Shown: positions 4,828-5,503 of the stretch, piece after piece
How positions within the stretch are numbered: position 1 is the stretch's first letter
Layout: every line of letters starts with the position of its first letter
Translations under genes and position numbers: made by a program
Assembly: GCA_017549665.1 (NCBI GenBank)
Contig: JAFYUD010000048.1
Coordinates: forward strand, 1 to 5,503
Source of the DNA: Clostridia bacterium
Lineage (GTDB): Bacteria; Bacillota_A; Clostridia; Oscillospirales; Acutalibacteraceae
DNA length: 5,503 bases
Reading direction: 5' to 3'
Notes under the pieces: model-generated
Told to the model about the DNA's origin: nothing
What the model saw: only the letters and a program-made list of their open reading frames with translations
Database searches by the model: none

Positions 4828-5503
4828 ATGCCTGTCAACGAACTTAAAAGCAGAAATCTTCCTCCCCTTAAAAGCCGTGAAGAGATGAAAGAAATAATGC
4901 AGCGTGAGGTTTACGGCTATCTGCCCGAAAAGGAATTTTCATGGTCAGTTTCCGAGCCTGCCGTAATCGATGACCGTTACTGCTGCGGTGAGGTTGCTTT
5001 TTCATACGTAAACATGACAATAAATATATCTGACAAAAGCCATACCTTCAGGGTTGACAGACTTCTGCACACTGACGGAAAAAAGCGTCCGCTGATTATA
5101 GTCAATAATTTTCATCTTATGGAGAATTCACACTATTTCCCCCGTGAGGAAATGAGCGAATACGACGTTGACTGGCTTTTATTCTGCTACAAGGATGTCA
5201 GCAGTGACGACGATGACTTTTCAACAGGTCTTGCACCCATGCTTCTCCCCGACGGTCAGAATACAGATTCGACCTGCGGAAAAATCGGTATCTGGGCATG
5301 GGCTGCCATGCGTGTACTTGACTACGGTCTGACACTTGAGGGCACTGATGCTGACAATGTCACAATTTCAGGTCATTCAAGACTTGGTAAAACCGCATTG
5401 TATACTGCCATGATGGACGAAAGATTCCGTTTTGCATTTTCAAATGCGGCAGGCTGTGCAGGTGATTCAATTGCTCACGGCAGCACAGGTGCAAAGCTTG
5501 CTC
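4828..5503 (+). CDS. CE15-like alpha/beta hydrolase (glucuronoyl esterase type), N-terminal part
   Basis: Partial gene: 225 codons are present and the rest lies past the right edge. The start is set by AGAGGT (4815-4820), 7 nt upstream. Residues 153-167 (IGIWAWAAMRVLDYG) and the nucleophile elbow SGHSRLGKTAL (181-191), with Ser184 as nucleophile, match bacterial CE15 proteins. The following DERFRFAFSNAAGCAG (197-212) is also typical. CE15 enzymes cleave esters between glucuronic acid on xylan and lignin alcohols. The acid and His of the triad would be downstream or are not identifiable here. There is no signal peptide: the N-terminus is hydrophilic (MPVNELKSRNLPPLKSREEM). A cytoplasmic esterase working on imported acylated or esterified oligosaccharides is therefore more likely than one attacking lignin outside the cell. 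A more general acetylxylan-esterase-like role cannot be excluded. Its upstream region is entirely repeat modules. Confidence 0.78.
   Translation, partial: MPVNELKSRNLPPLKSREEMKEIMQREVYGYLPEKEFSWSVSEPAVIDDRYCCGEVAFSYVNMTINISDKSHTFRVDRLLHTDGKKRPLIIVNNFHLMENSHYFPREEMSEYDVDWLLFCYKDVSSDDDDFSTGLAPMLLPDGQNTDSTCGKIGIWAWAAMRVLDYGLTLEGTDADNVTISGHSRLGKTALYTAMMDERFRFAFSNAAGCAGDSIAHGSTGAKLA

Overview
The window looks like a chromosomal segment from a plant-polysaccharide-degrading, low-to-moderate GC Bacillota, most likely a Ruminococcus-like Oscillospiraceae. The signs are strong AGGAGG-type ribosome binding sites, sigma-A style promoters, short intergenic gaps, and a mix of glycoside hydrolases, a CorA-type transporter and a CE15-like esterase. 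The taxonomic call is inference; no marker gene is present.

Layout: (1) 1-302, minus strand, the first 100 codons of a membrane-targeted GH16 family protein that runs off the left edge. (2) A divergent promoter region, then a cytoplasmic GH43 enzyme (433-1374, +) ending in a clear intrinsic terminator. (3) 1418-1703, about 290 bp of non-coding repeat. (4) A CorA family transporter (1706-2536, -), divergent from a histidine-phosphatase family protein (2638-3339, +). (5) A second GH16 protein (3414-4304, +) with its own promoter and a terminator hairpin. (6) 4347-4790, about 440 bp of the same repeat family. (7) The first 225 codons of a CE15-like alpha/beta hydrolase (4828 to the right edge, +).

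The two GH16 proteins, the GH43 enzyme and the CE15-like esterase suggest a loose carbohydrate-use neighbourhood: two enzymes at the membrane or outside, and two without export signals that would act on imported oligosaccharides. Most genes have their own promoter, so this is a cluster rather than a single operon. The CorA and phosphatase genes look like housekeeping genes lying between them.

The most unusual content is the repeat family. It is modular: an AT-rich module A that carries a promoter-like TTGACA, and a 136-bp module B with GTAGGGGCG/CGCCCCTAC ends and up to five small hairpins in series. Module B occurs three times, once on the minus strand downstream of corA and twice in tandem on the plus strand downstream of the second GH16 gene. 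In both places it follows the preceding gene in that gene's own direction. All differences among the three B copies avoid the four strongest stems, which suggests the folded form matters.
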